NCBI GenBank assembly: GCA_965140395.1
Contig: OZ223206.1
Span: 1 to 64,000, forward strand
Source: Parvibaculum sp002684405
GTDB lineage: Bacteria > Pseudomonadota > Alphaproteobacteria > Parvibaculales > Parvibaculaceae
Direction of reading: 5' to 3'
Length of the DNA: 64,000 bases
Below are positions 33,631 through 42,345 of the stretch, one piece after another. The notes below the pieces were generated by a model. It saw only the letters and a program-made list of their open reading frames with translations, was not told the DNA's origin and did not search any database. The position numbers and the translations under genes were made by a program. Within the stretch, counting starts at the first letter, position 1. Every line of letters begins with the position of its first letter.

Positions 33631-34497
33631 CTAGCGGGAAACCACGACCTCCACCTCCATCTCGCGAAAGGCGGCGGGACCGCCGGCGAAACTGCCTGAA
33701 ACGGGGATCGTCTGGCGGATATTCCGCGCCACGCAAACGGGCACGAGATTGTATCCCCCCATCCCGCGATTGGTCGGGTCGAAGCTGATCCAGCCCGCCC
33801 CCGGCACGTAAACCTCCACCCATGCATGGGTGGACCCGGCCTCGGCCGAGCCGATCGTGTCCGGGTCGTCGGGATTGCTCAGATAGCCGGAGACGATCCG
33901 TGCGCCGAAACCGAGCGAGCGGGCCGCCTCGGCAAACAGCACGGCGAAATCGCGGCAGGTGCCTGTCCCCCGGTCCAGCGTTTCCGAAGGGGACTGCGTC
34001 CCCTCCTCCTCACGCTCGCGATAGCCGATCCACGCCCCGACGCCCGTATTGAGGTCCTTGAGCAGCGCCAGCGTGTCGGTTTCCTCTCCCCGGACGAAGC
34101 CCCTCGCCCAGATCCGCAACCTGTCCGCGGGGTCTTCATACTGAAGCACCGTCATGGCGCCGAGATCGGTCCATTCGTCTTCGGAATATAAAAACGGATA
34201 GCGGATCGCAGAGGCCGCGATGGGAAAGACCGGCCATGGCTCGCTTTCGAGTTCGATCCGCGCGACGCTGTCGATCACCAGCCGGTCGGTGGGCAAGGCA
34301 ATCGAGGCGATCGCCACGGCATTTCCGAACACGTCGCTCGACCATGAAAGTTCGGCCTTCGGCGTTACCGTCACCTCATGCGACAGGAGACGAAGGTCCC
34401 GGCTCTCGCGCGGCCGCAGCATGAGGCGGTGCGGTCCCAGGCTGACGGCTTCCTCATAGGTGTAGGTCGTTCGGTGCCGAATGGTAATTGCCGTCAC
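33631..34497 (-). CDS. Transglutaminase-like protein (bacterial SCO/Rv-type N-terminal region)
   Basis: 288 residues. The N-terminal beta-rich region (ITIRHRTTYTYEEAVSLGPHRLMLRPRESRDL) is the usual partner of bacterial transglutaminase-like proteases; the core at about 165-245 has the catalytic Cys in DRGTGTCRDFAVLFAEAARSLGF, His in STHAWVEVYVPG and Asp in WISFDPTNR. No signal peptide. Substrate unknown, possibly peptide or amide hydrolysis. The start is GTG at 34497 with a perfect AAGGAGG seven bases upstream; a longer reading adds 52 residues of unlikely sequence. Confidence 0.9.
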   Translation of the reverse strand: MTAITIRHRTTYTYEEAVSLGPHRLMLRPRESRDLRLLSHEVTVTPKAELSWSSDVFGNAVAIASIALPTDRLVIDSVARIELESEPWPVFPIAASAIRYPFLYSEDEWTDLGAMTVLQYEDPADRLRIWARGFVRGEETDTLALLKDLNTGVGAWIGYREREEEGTQSPSETLDRGTGTCRDFAVLFAEAARSLGFGARIVSGYLSNPDDPDTIGSAEAGSTHAWVEVYVPGAGWISFDPTNRGMGGYNLVPVCVARNIRQTIPVSGSFAGGPAAFREMEVEVVVSR

Positions 34498-34807
34498 GTT
34501 GCGCCTCCTTGCGGCGAAGCTGGTCGGGAGACAAACCGGATACCGGCGCCGCTCCCGATGCAAGAATGGAATTGTATTGCGTCTGCCCTTGCCTGTATCG
34601 TCTGCGGATCGGTTACCGGCGAACCGAACGCGAGACACGCACCGGGCCGGCAAGCCTTTGTCCTGAAAAACAGACAGCCCGCAGCATTACGACGCTGCGG
34701 TACGACCGGAGCGGTTTCCGTTCGCTCCGCTCGTCTTCGCGTGTCCGAGGAAAAAGGCTCCCCTCATCACTGCATGGCAGCCCCATTGGGGCGCAAAGGA
34801 CACGAAA
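34498..34807. other. Divergent intergenic region with hairpins
   Basis: 310 bases between the transglutaminase-like gene and the 46-residue basic protein. It contains three inverted repeats: GCAGC/GCTGC (34681-34698), CGGAGCG/CGCTCCG (34707-34729) and CCCC-ATT-GGGG (about 34781-34791), the last just before the ribosome binding site of the small gene. I see no confident promoter. Confidence 0.35.
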
Positions 34808-34948
34808 ATGGCCAAGGGCCAGAAACGAAGCAACCGGGAAGCCAAGAAACCGAAGGCCGTGAAACCGGCGGTCGTGGCGGAAACGCTTCCCCTGTTCAAC
34901 AAGGGAAGCAAGGCGCCTCTTTCCAAGACAGGCGGCAAAAAGCACTGA
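34808..34948 (+). CDS. 46-residue Lys-rich basic protein
   Basis: Short open frame beginning MAKGQKRSNREAKKPKAVK and ending in GGKKH. About a quarter of residues are Lys or Arg, concentrated at both ends, with a short neutral centre (VVAETLPLFN). AAAGGA lies seven bases before the ATG. Similar small proteins with an N-terminal MAKGQ-RSNRE-KKPK motif occur in rhizobial genomes as far as I remember, so I think it is real. Nucleic acid or ribosome binding is possible from charge alone; nothing further can be said. Confidence 0.7.
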   Translation: MAKGQKRSNREAKKPKAVKPAVVAETLPLFNKGSKAPLSKTGGKKH

Positions 34949-34954
34949 GGTTCG

Positions 34955-35995
34955 TCAGGCCGTCCGCGCGTCGCTGAAGGTCACGAGCTTCCTCTTCGCT
35001 TCATCCCACAGGGTAAGCGTCGAGGCCCGCAAGGCCGCCCGCAAGGTCAGCGGCGAGCGTTCGCTCAACACGGACGCACTTCGGTAACAAGCCTCCAGCC
35101 GGTAGTTCGGCACGCGCGGCGCCAGATGATGGATGTGGTGAAAGCCGATATTGCCGGTCGCCCATTGCAGGATCCTCGGCAGTTTCAGATAGGACGATCC
35201 CTCCATCGAGGCGGCGGCATGGCTCCATTCGTCGCGGCGCAGCCATTTCGCATTGTCGAAGCGGTGCTGGACGGAGAAAAGCCAGACCCCGATCACGGTC
35301 GTCACCAGAATGATCGGCAGATGCACCATGGCGACCGTGCCGAAACCGAAGATCAGCCCCAGCCCGGTGAAACCGGCGAGGAGCGCCAAATTCGTCAGCC
35401 AGACGGAGCGGCGTTCCTTCACCCAGTCGTCGGGCGTGTCGAAGGGCAAACGGTAAAGCAGCAGAAAAACCAGGGGCGGAATGACGAGATGCGCCAGTAA
35501 TGGGTGGCGCGGCAGCCGGTAGAAAAAGCGTTCGCGCGGCGTGAGCGCCTGATACTCGGCCACCGTCAGGCAGGCGGAGTAAATGTCGGCCCCGGATTCC
35601 CGGCGGTCGAGATTGTTCCAGTTCGCATGATGCTGCGCATGCTGGCGCCGCCAGTTCTGATACGGCGCGAGCGTCAGCCAGCCGCATATCCGGCCGATAA
35701 TGTCGTTGGCGCGGCGCGACGCCACGAAGGAGCCATGCCCGCAATCATGCTGGATAATGAAAATCCGCACGAGGAAGGCGGCGGCGGGCACCGACAAGGC
35801 GAGCGTCAACCAGTAGGAAACCCCGACCGACCAATACATCAGGGCCAGGGTGACGAGATAGGAACCGACGGAGGAAACGATCTGGAAGAGCGCGAGCTTC
35901 AGGCTCGGCTTCTCGAACGGCCCCACGGCCGCCCGGAGTGTTTTGGCAGTTTCGGACAAAGAATATGTCTCACATGGTAAGAAAACGACCGGCAT
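34955..35995 (-). CDS. Membrane fatty acid desaturase
   Basis: 346-residue integral membrane di-iron desaturase introducing double bonds in acyl chains. Histidine boxes are HDCGHGSF (residues 83-90), HAQHHANWNN (about 119-128) and HHIHHLAPRVPNY near 285, typical of acyl-lipid delta-12/omega-type enzymes. Four or more transmembrane segments lie at 32-80 and 165-245. The ATG at 35995 has no good ribosome binding site; a TTG at 35959, twelve codons in, follows GTGAG and may be used. It is divergent from a cold-shock protein gene, 381 bases away, and converges on the 46-residue gene with 6 bases between stops. Confidence 0.93.
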   Translation of the reverse strand: MPVVFLPCETYSLSETAKTLRAAVGPFEKPSLKLALFQIVSSVGSYLVTLALMYWSVGVSYWLTLALSVPAAAFLVRIFIIQHDCGHGSFVASRRANDIIGRICGWLTLAPYQNWRRQHAQHHANWNNLDRRESGADIYSACLTVAEYQALTPRERFFYRLPRHPLLAHLVIPPLVFLLLYRLPFDTPDDWVKERRSVWLTNLALLAGFTGLGLIFGFGTVAMVHLPIILVTTVIGVWLFSVQHRFDNAKWLRRDEWSHAAASMEGSSYLKLPRILQWATGNIGFHHIHHLAPRVPNYRLEACYRSASVLSERSPLTLRAALRASTLTLWDEAKRKLVTFSDARTA

Positions 35996-36376
35996 TGCGC
36001 TGCGGTCGGCGCTTTGAAATGGAACCGGCGCATGCGGTTCATGAAGGTAATTTCCAGCTCATTCGCAGCCACGGGTCGAAATTCAATCGCAAAAACCTTC
36101 GAGTTTTGCGAGAAAAACCGCTTTAAAAACAGTCGGCTGCGTTGGTATTCTTGGAAACATTCCGATTTTTTATACGGTACCAGATAAATAAATTTTCGAA
36201 TATACTTGTACTTTACCCGTACAGGATTTATATCCTGTTCAATCGATAGACGGCCAGACGTTTTGGCCTTGTGCGGGCACAGCCCGCCCCAAGTTCATCA
36301 TCATCTCACCTGACAATTCGATTTCGACGGCCCGCGAGGTGTGGGCCGACCACACTATGTTTGGAAGAAACAAAAC
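35996..36376. other. AT-rich divergent region, desaturase / cold-shock gene
   Basis: 381 bases, markedly more AT-rich than the rest (especially 36100-36240). It holds the cold-shock gene promoter and its long leader; the desaturase promoter must lie here too but I cannot place it. Confidence 0.5.
36206..36234 (+). promoter_or_regulatory. Predicted promoter of the cold-shock gene, with overlapping palindrome
   Basis: TTGTAC (36206-36211), 17-base spacer, TATATC (36229-36234). Transcription would start near 36241, giving a leader of about 135 bases, as in cspA-type genes. An inverted repeat ACAGGAT/ATCCTGT (36221-36238) overlaps the -10 and may be an operator. Confidence 0.6.
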
Positions 36377-36592
36377 ATGACGACGACAGGAACCGTAAAG
36401 TGGTTCAACGCCCAAAAGGGCTTTGGCTTTATCCAGCCGGATGATGGCGGCAACGACGCCTTCGTTCACATCAGCGCTGTGGAGCGCGCCGGATCCAGCA
36501 ACCTGCGTGAAGGCCAGAAGGTCGAATACGAGCTTGCACGGGATGCGAAGAGCGGCAAGAGCGCTGCTGAAAACCTCAAGTTTCTGGACTGA
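36377..36592 (+). CDS. Cold-shock protein (CspA family)
   Basis: 71-residue single cold-shock domain with both RNA-binding motifs: KGFGFIQPDD (RNP1) and DAFVHIS (RNP2), preceded by TGTVKWFNAQ. It is an RNA chaperone that melts secondary structure. The ATG at 36377 has GGAAGAA upstream; longer readings are leader sequence. The long leader suggests post-transcriptional temperature control. Confidence 0.96.
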   Translation: MTTTGTVKWFNAQKGFGFIQPDDGGNDAFVHISAVERAGSSNLREGQKVEYELARDAKSGKSAAENLKFLD

Positions 36593-36735
36593 TTGCACAA
36601 GCCGGCGTTCCGGATTTCCGGATAAGACCGGCAGTCCGCCTACCCTTTCTCAAGATCGACCACGGATGTACTGGCGGTCCTGAAAAAAGCGGTAGTGCGG
36701 CGGCATGATGCCCTGTAAGACGCCTCGCGTCTTTG

Positions 36736-36769
36736 GCCCCGTATCCTGATGATGGATGCGGGGCTTTTT
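36736..36769 (+). terminator. Rho-independent terminator downstream of the cold-shock gene
   Basis: 11-base-pair stem GCCCCGTATCC / GGATGCGGGGC (one G-T pair) with loop TGATGAT, followed by T5. It lies about 145 bases after the cold-shock stop and 10 bases before the end of the convergent Crp/Fnr gene. Confidence 0.8.
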
Positions 36770-36778
36770 GCTGCCCGA

Positions 36779-37465
36779 TCACCGCAAGCCGGTTCCCGCG
36801 TCGGAGACCATGGCTTCGAGGCGCTTCCGGTCGAGGATCGTGATGCGGCGCGGCGCCAATTCGATCATTCCCTGGCTGGCAAGGTTGCGCAGGAGGCGGG
36901 AGACGACCTCGCGGACGGTTCCGAGATGCCGCGCCAGCGTCTCCTGCGACATGCGGATGACACCTGCCTCATCGGCACGTTCCATCAGCAGCAGTATCAG
37001 CCGCTCTTCCTGTGGCAGCCGCATCGTTTCCTCGAGAAACTGCAACAAGGAGAAGACGCGCCCTGAAAGCTGTTCGAAGAGAAAGCGTTGAACGGCCCGG
37101 TCCTCGGCAAACAAAGCGCGAAACACAGGACCCGAGACGGAGAGGACTTCGGCGCCCTTCTCCTCCGCTGCGGCCCATGCGGGATAAGGGATATCCGTGA
37201 ACAGACTATTCAAGGCCAGAATGCAGCTCTGCCCCGGTTCGATCCAGTAGAGCGTGCCTTCGCGTCCATCGGGACCGACATAGTAAACCCGGATCGCGCC
37301 CGAGCGCACAAGATAGACGCCGCTCACCGCGTCGCCGGGATGGAGGATATCCGCTCCCGGCGGCACGGTGTTCAGCGTCAGGTCGGCATGGAGCCTCGCC
37401 CTTGTTTCGGATCGTATTTCGCGAGCAAAGGCAAATGCGTCGATGGCGTCTTCCGGTATTTGCAT
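36779..37465 (-). CDS. Crp/Fnr-family transcriptional regulator
   Basis: 228 residues: cyclic-nucleotide-binding-type sensor domain at about 20-135 (ILHPGDAVSGVYLVRSGAIRVYYVGPDGREGTLYWIEPGQSCILALNSLF), dimer helix at about 120-150, and HTH domain at 165-215 (MSQETLARHLGTVREVVSRLLRNLASQGMIEL). The recognition helix carries the Glu-x-x-Ser-Arg pattern (EVVSR) of FNR/FixK/Dnr proteins that read TTGAT half-sites. It lacks the N-terminal Cys cluster of oxygen-sensing FNR, so its signal is different or indirect. It follows the DUF4242 gene by 24 bases on the same strand. Confidence 0.92.
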   Translation of the reverse strand: MQIPEDAIDAFAFAREIRSETRARLHADLTLNTVPPGADILHPGDAVSGVYLVRSGAIRVYYVGPDGREGTLYWIEPGQSCILALNSLFTDIPYPAWAAAEEKGAEVLSVSGPVFRALFAEDRAVQRFLFEQLSGRVFSLLQFLEETMRLPQEERLILLLMERADEAGVIRMSQETLARHLGTVREVVSRLLRNLASQGMIELAPRRITILDRKRLEAMVSDAGTGLR

Positions 37466-37489
37466 TCGCCGCTCGCATGCGTTGTCTTG

Positions 37490-37795
37490 TCAGGCGGCCT
37501 TCCCGACGAAGTACATATCGCCCGGCGTCACCGTCGTGACCTCGGTGATCGTATCGAACATCAGCCCGACCTTCTCATGAACCCGTCTGACCGCTTCCGC
37601 GCTCGGCGCCATATTGAGACAGAAGGCGCGGCCCTCGTCAAAACCGACATGGATACGCAGGCTCACCACGCCTTCTTCGGCGCAGGCCGTTTCATAGGCC
37701 TCGTAGAACCCCGCGAAATCCTCCTTCGAAATCTCGGCCGGGAAGGAGCCGCGCGTCTGGTCGTGAGTGTCGATGAAGAACTTCATTTTCTGCAT
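37490..37795 (-). CDS. DUF4242 domain protein (small ferredoxin-like fold)
   Basis: 101 residues. MKFFIDTHD at the start and the alternating pattern GVVSLRIHVGFDEGRAFCLNMAPSAEAVRRVHEKVG match DUF4242, whose best-studied member is a small nickel-binding protein of Streptomyces. Metal binding here is not proven. The ATG at 37795 follows GGAG at eight bases; a second ATG three codons later is possible. The Crp/Fnr gene follows directly, so the pair is probably one transcript. Confidence 0.8.
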   Translation of the reverse strand: MQKMKFFIDTHDQTRGSFPAEISKEDFAGFYEAYETACAEEGVVSLRIHVGFDEGRAFCLNMAPSAEAVRRVHEKVGLMFDTITEVTTVTPGDMYFVGKAA

Positions 37796-37918
37796 TGTCT
37801 TGCTCCAGATCGAAATCGGCGCCACTCGCGCCGCTCTTTCTGTAAACAGCAAGCGCTCCGCCATTTCTGGAACAAAAGTCACATCGCCCCCCACTTCCCT
37901 CGGGCGAGCGAAGCATCG

Positions 37919-38845
37919 TTACTCCGCGAAGCCCCTGGCCATCACGCCCTTGTCGAGCAGCGCGGTCACGACCCCGCCATCATGTCCGGGCACGATGGCA
38001 ACCTCCGGCGCCGCTTCGGCAAGGTCTGCCAGCGCCTTCAGCTCACTGAAAACCAGACCGCGGTTCTCCTTCAGCATGAATTTGGTCACCAGCCGGGCGC
38101 GCTCGCGCATCACCTCGATGTTCTTGTAGTGCCAGGCGACATCGCCGATCAGCAGCACTTCCTTGCCGTCCGCGGTCTGGACATAGACCATCTGGCTGCC
38201 CGGCGTATGGCCCGGCGATTTGATCAATACGATGCCCGGCGCAATGGCGTCGTAATGGGCATAGTCGAGCCCTTTATATCCGTCGAGCGCCCCGTCGGGG
38301 AACTTCGCCGGCACGCTGCGCTCGGGGTGGGCGACCTGCTCCGCCGTCAGTTTGGTCTGCGGCATGATCGCCGGCAGATCGGGATATGCCGTCAGTCCGC
38401 CAATATGGTCCATATGCTCATGGGTAATGAGGATCAGCGAGGCATCGCCCAGCGCCTGTTCCATCCGGGCATAGGCTTCAGGGTCGAAGGAGGCCAGATT
38501 GTCGCCGCCCATCTTCTTTTCGAGCGCCGTGTCCACGATCACCGTGTGGCCGTCCGGATAGGCGATCTGGTAGGTGAATACCGGCAAGGATACGCTCTTC
38601 CAGCCGTCGCCCGCCACCACGGCGGTCGCCGGAAAGGCGAACGCCGCGACCTCTTCGACACGGATTTTGGCCGGCTTGTCGCCGGGCCGTTCATTGGCCA
38701 GCTTGCGCAGATCGTCGATATCGAGAGCGAAATCGGCCACTTTGTCGGGCGCGGCGCCATCCAGGATCAGCCACCAATAGACCCCGCCGCCAATCGCCAG
38801 CAGCACCGCCACGACGCCGAGCGTCATCTTCACCCATGTGGACAT
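37919..38845 (-). CDS. Membrane-anchored metallo-beta-lactamase fold hydrolase
   Basis: 308 residues with an N-terminal membrane segment (about 7-27) and a periplasmic MBL domain. Zn ligands are visible: THEHMDHIGG, SPGHTPGS, GDVAWH and VPGHDGG. The family includes lactonases and other hydrolases; substrate unknown. Strong ribosome binding site GGAGGGG before the ATG. It lies 123 bases upstream of the DUF4242-Crp/Fnr pair on the same strand. Confidence 0.9.
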   Translation of the reverse strand: MSTWVKMTLGVVAVLLAIGGGVYWWLILDGAAPDKVADFALDIDDLRKLANERPGDKPAKIRVEEVAAFAFPATAVVAGDGWKSVSLPVFTYQIAYPDGHTVIVDTALEKKMGGDNLASFDPEAYARMEQALGDASLILITHEHMDHIGGLTAYPDLPAIMPQTKLTAEQVAHPERSVPAKFPDGALDGYKGLDYAHYDAIAPGIVLIKSPGHTPGSQMVYVQTADGKEVLLIGDVAWHYKNIEVMRERARLVTKFMLKENRGLVFSELKALADLAEAAPEVAIVPGHDGGVVTALLDKGVMARGFAE

Positions 38846-38970
38846 GATCCCCTCCCCTCCATTTCTCCTTCACAAAAGATGGAGCGCGCTACGGCGAATG
38901 GCAATCGGGTAAATCTACATATCGGGATGACGAAAAATGTATGGCCGGGAACCATATGGCCGAGCGGGCC

Positions 38971-39420
38971 TCAGGCCTTCTTTTCCCATTTCCCGGCGTC
39001 GCTCTGCTGCCAGTAGGTCGTGTCGTGACCGGCGTCTTTCAGCGTCTTCCAGTGGTTTCGGGCCGCGGCGACGGCGTCCGCATCGCGGCCATCGAACATC
39101 AGGACGCAGCGCTCGTAGCCGGTCACCTCACCGGGCGGCGCCCCATCCACCAGAAAGAGCACATTCGCCCCGTTAGGATTGTCATCTTCCGTGGTCAGAA
39201 AGACAGGCTCCAGCTCCGGCGGCCCGTCCTCAAGCGTGCCATGCGGCAGGAAGCTCTCGTCGCGATAGGTCCAAAGCGTGTTGTTGAGCGCGTCCAGCCG
39301 CTCCTTGCTTCCGGCACGCACGATGGCCCGCCAGCCGCGTTGCAGCGAGCGTTCCAGAAGGTCGGGCAGAACGCGCTCAAGCGGCGCGTTCTGCAGATGG
39401 TAGAAAAGCACCTCGGTCAT
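38971..39420 (-). CDS. holC: DNA polymerase III subunit chi
   Basis: 149-residue clamp-loader accessory protein linking the polymerase III holoenzyme to SSB. Motifs: MTEVLFYHLQNAPLERVLPDLLERSLQRGWRAIVRAGS, FLPHGTLEDG and the GANVLFLVDGAPP / RCVLMFDG strands. ATG at 39420 has GGAG seven bases upstream. It follows pepA by 21 bases on the same strand, the usual arrangement in alpha- and gammaproteobacteria. Confidence 0.95.
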   Translation of the reverse strand: MTEVLFYHLQNAPLERVLPDLLERSLQRGWRAIVRAGSKERLDALNNTLWTYRDESFLPHGTLEDGPPELEPVFLTTEDDNPNGANVLFLVDGAPPGEVTGYERCVLMFDGRDADAVAAARNHWKTLKDAGHDTTYWQQSDAGKWEKKA

Positions 39421-39441
39421 GCCGTTCTCCGGTGCTGGCAA

Positions 39442-40941
39442 TTACGCCTCGTAGTTGTCCGCCACCAGACGATTGAGCAGCCGCACGCCCCAGCCGGCGC
39501 CCCAGCTATGGTTGGTCGGCGTCTGCGGCGAGGCCATGGCCGTGCCGGCGATGTCGAGATGCGCCCATGTCACCTTGTTCACGAAACGCTCGAGGAACTG
39601 CGCCGCGGTGATCGAGCCCGCATCCCGTCCGCCGACATTCTTCATGTCCGCGAATTTGGAATTGATGAGCTTGTCGTAGGCCGGGCCCATGGGCAGCCGC
39701 CAGACCTTCTCGCCCTCGGCCATGCCGGCATCGCCAAGCTGGCGCGACAGCCGGTCGTCATTGGAAAAGAGGCCCGCATGCTCCTTGCCGAGCGCGACCA
39801 TGATCGCGCCGGTCAGCGTCGCCAGGTCGATCATGAATTTCGGCTTGAAGCGGTTCTGCGTGTACCAGAGCGCATCGGCCAGCACGAGGCGGCCTTCCGC
39901 ATCGGTGTTGATGACCTCGATGGTCTGTCCCGACATGGAGGTCACGATGTCGCCGGGGCGCTGCGCCTTGCCGTCGGGCATGTTTTCCACGAGGCCGATC
40001 ACGCCGACCACATTCGCCTTGGTCTTGCGGGCCGCGAGCGCATGCATGAGGCCGGTCACGCAGGCCGCGCCGCCCATATCGCCCTTCATGTCTTCCATGC
40101 CTGCCGGCGGCTTCAACGAGATACCGCCTGTGTCGAAGCAGACGCCCTTGCCGACGAAAGCGACCGGCTTGTCGTTCGCCTTGCCACCTTCCCAGCGCAT
40201 GACGACGAGCTTGCTCTCATGCTGGCTGCCCATCCCCACGCCGAGGAGCGCGCCCATACCGAGCTTCTGCATCTGCGCTTCGCTCAGAACCTCGACCTTC
40301 ACGCCGAGCTTGGAAAGAGCGCGGGCGCGCTTGGCGAATTCCCCCGGGTGCAGAATATTGGCGGGCTCGTTCACGAGATCGCGGGCAAGGCACACCCCTT
40401 CGGCCACTTTGGAAAGCGGCGAATAGGCCCGGCGCGCGGCGGCGGCCCCGCTGGACATGATGGAGAGCGTCTTCAGCTCCTTCTTCGGGTCCTTGTGGTT
40501 GCCCCCCTTGGCGGTCTTGTATTTGTCGAACTTGTAGGCCCTGAGCGCCGCGCCGAGGGCGACATGCGCCGCTGCGTCGGCCGCCGTGATGCGGGCGGAG
40601 GATATGCCGTCCACCACGACCGCCCCGGCGGTCTCCTTGTCCTTTTCGAGCCGCCCGACAATGATGCCGCCCGCCTTTTCCAGCACCGCCTTGCTGAGAT
40701 CGCCCGTCTTGCCCACACCGACGAGCAGAACCCGGCTGGCGCTCAGCCCCTTGGGCGCGAGGATCTCGATCACGCTTTCCGCCTTGCCGGTAAATCCGGC
40801 AGCCTTCATGGCCCGCTTCAGGGCGCCATCGGCCTTTTTGTCAATGTCGGCGGCCACGCCCCGCGGCGTCGCGGCCTCGGTCACGAGGACGGCGAGCGCA
40901 CCCGATTTGGTCAGCGATATGTCAGCGAAGGAAATATTCAT
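39442..40941 (-). CDS. pepA: Leucyl (cytosol) aminopeptidase
   Basis: 499-residue M17 aminopeptidase. The C-terminal catalytic domain has the metal ligands and signature NTDAEGRLVLADAL, with VGKGVCFDTGGISLKP and the Lys/Asp motifs before it. In some bacteria PepA also binds DNA. ATG at 40941 (MNISFADISLTKSG) has AGAAAGG upstream; a longer frame adds Arg/Lys-rich, unlikely residues. It is divergent from lptF, 231 bases away, and holC is downstream. Confidence 0.97.
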   Translation of the reverse strand: MNISFADISLTKSGALAVLVTEAATPRGVAADIDKKADGALKRAMKAAGFTGKAESVIEILAPKGLSASRVLLVGVGKTGDLSKAVLEKAGGIIVGRLEKDKETAGAVVVDGISSARITAADAAAHVALGAALRAYKFDKYKTAKGGNHKDPKKELKTLSIMSSGAAAARRAYSPLSKVAEGVCLARDLVNEPANILHPGEFAKRARALSKLGVKVEVLSEAQMQKLGMGALLGVGMGSQHESKLVVMRWEGGKANDKPVAFVGKGVCFDTGGISLKPPAGMEDMKGDMGGAACVTGLMHALAARKTKANVVGVIGLVENMPDGKAQRPGDIVTSMSGQTIEVINTDAEGRLVLADALWYTQNRFKPKFMIDLATLTGAIMVALGKEHAGLFSNDDRLSRQLGDAGMAEGEKVWRLPMGPAYDKLINSKFADMKNVGGRDAGSITAAQFLERFVNKVTWAHLDIAGTAMASPQTPTNHSWGAGWGVRLLNRLVADNYEA

Positions 40942-41172
40942 CAAACAAGCCTTTCTCCGGACACCGGCGCCCTTGCGCCCGTTCCGCATTCTGGTTGGCC
41001 TCCCGGGCAGGCCTGAGAAGGCGGCCTTTGGGGGTCGGGCGGTCCGGAGGCGGCCCCGCCGCCTTTTCCCGCCCGTCGAATTGGGATAACCATGCTATCT
41101 AACCCGGCGGCACAGGATAGACAAACCTGACCGCTCCGAACAATTTTCCCATTGCGCCGTCCGACGGATTCG

Positions 41173-42345
41173 ATGCTGCAATCGCTCACACGGTACATCT
41201 TCTGGCAATCGGCGGTGCCCTTCGCGATCGTCACATTCGTGTTGACCGGAATCATCTGGTTGACCCAGGCGCTCCGAATGCTGGACGTACTGATCTCGCA
41301 GGGTCAGAGCATTTTCTCCTATTTCGACCTGACGGTTCTCGCGCTCCCCAGCACGCTGGCCATCGTCCTGCCCATCTCGCTGCTTTGCGCCGTGCTTTAC
41401 GCGCTGCACAAGCTCATCAGCGACAGCGAGGTGGTGGTGATGTTCTCCGCCGGCATGAGCATGTGGCGGGTGGCGGTTCCCGTCCTCGCGGTGGCGGGCG
41501 CGGTTTCGGTCGTGGTGCTGGCCCTCAACATCTATATCGCCCCGGCGGGCCTTCGCGAGCTGAAGAGCCGGCTTTATGAAATCCGCGGCGATGTCGTCTC
41601 GACCATGCTGCGCGAGGGCACCTTCACCAATCCGACCGAGGGCCTCACGGTCTATGTCCGCGAGAGGTCGAGCGACGGCACGGTGCACGGCATTCTGGTG
41701 CAGGACAGCCGCAACAAGCTGAAGCCGACCACCTATCTTGCCGAGACCGGCAGTCTGGTGAAGAGCCCCGCCGGGCCCCGTCTCGTCATGTTCAACGGCA
41801 ATATCCAGCGCGTCGACCGGACCGCCGACGGCGAAAGCGGGCCTGTCACCCTGCTCTATTTCGACAAATACACCTACGACCTGTCGTCCTACATCCAGCA
41901 GGAGCCGGAATATTACAACGAGGCCCGCGAACGCTATTTCAGCGAGCTCGTGAACCCGGCGCCCGACGACGCCTATGCCAAACAATTCCGGACCCAGCTT
42001 CTGGCGGACGCCAATGACCGCCTCTCGAACGCCCTCTATCCGCTGCTTTTCGCGCTGGTGGCGCTGGCTGCGCTGCTGCCCGCCCCGTTCAGCCGCCGGG
42101 GCTACGGCGTGCGTATCGCCATGGCGGCGAGCATTGCGCTGTTCTTCCGTGTTCTGGCCTTCGGCATTGTGAGTTCGGCTGCAACCGCGCCCGCGGCGAT
42201 CCCGCTCATGTACGTCATTCCGCTCCTGGTATGCGCCATGGCCGGGGCGGTGCTGTCGGGTGTTCCGCTCGAGGCGAAAGCCCTCGCCGGGCTCAACGCG
42301 ATCCGCGCCATGATCCGCCATCCGCGGTCCGGGAGACGTGCCTGA
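41173..42345 (+). CDS. lptF: LPS export ABC transporter permease LptF
   Basis: 390-residue inner-membrane permease of the Lpt machine that extracts LPS for transport to the outer membrane. Three transmembrane helices at each end (about 10-110 and 290-370) flank a periplasmic beta-jellyroll domain (about 130-280). N-terminal LTRYIFWQSAVPFAIVTFVLTGIIWLTQALRMLD is typical. ATG at 41173 has GGA five bases before it; a TTG start seven codons upstream is less likely. Its TGA shares a base with the lptG ATG (TGATG). Confidence 0.95.
   Translation: MLQSLTRYIFWQSAVPFAIVTFVLTGIIWLTQALRMLDVLISQGQSIFSYFDLTVLALPSTLAIVLPISLLCAVLYALHKLISDSEVVVMFSAGMSMWRVAVPVLAVAGAVSVVVLALNIYIAPAGLRELKSRLYEIRGDVVSTMLREGTFTNPTEGLTVYVRERSSDGTVHGILVQDSRNKLKPTTYLAETGSLVKSPAGPRLVMFNGNIQRVDRTADGESGPVTLLYFDKYTYDLSSYIQQEPEYYNEARERYFSELVNPAPDDAYAKQFRTQLLADANDRLSNALYPLLFALVALAALLPAPFSRRGYGVRIAMAASIALFFRVLAFGIVSSAATAPAAIPLMYVIPLLVCAMAGAVLSGVPLEAKALAGLNAIRAMIRHPRSGRRA

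Noticed and set aside
38941..41016. 691-codon open frame antisense to holC and pepA
   Set aside because: Spans two well-supported genes on the other strand; a coding artefact of GC-rich sequence.
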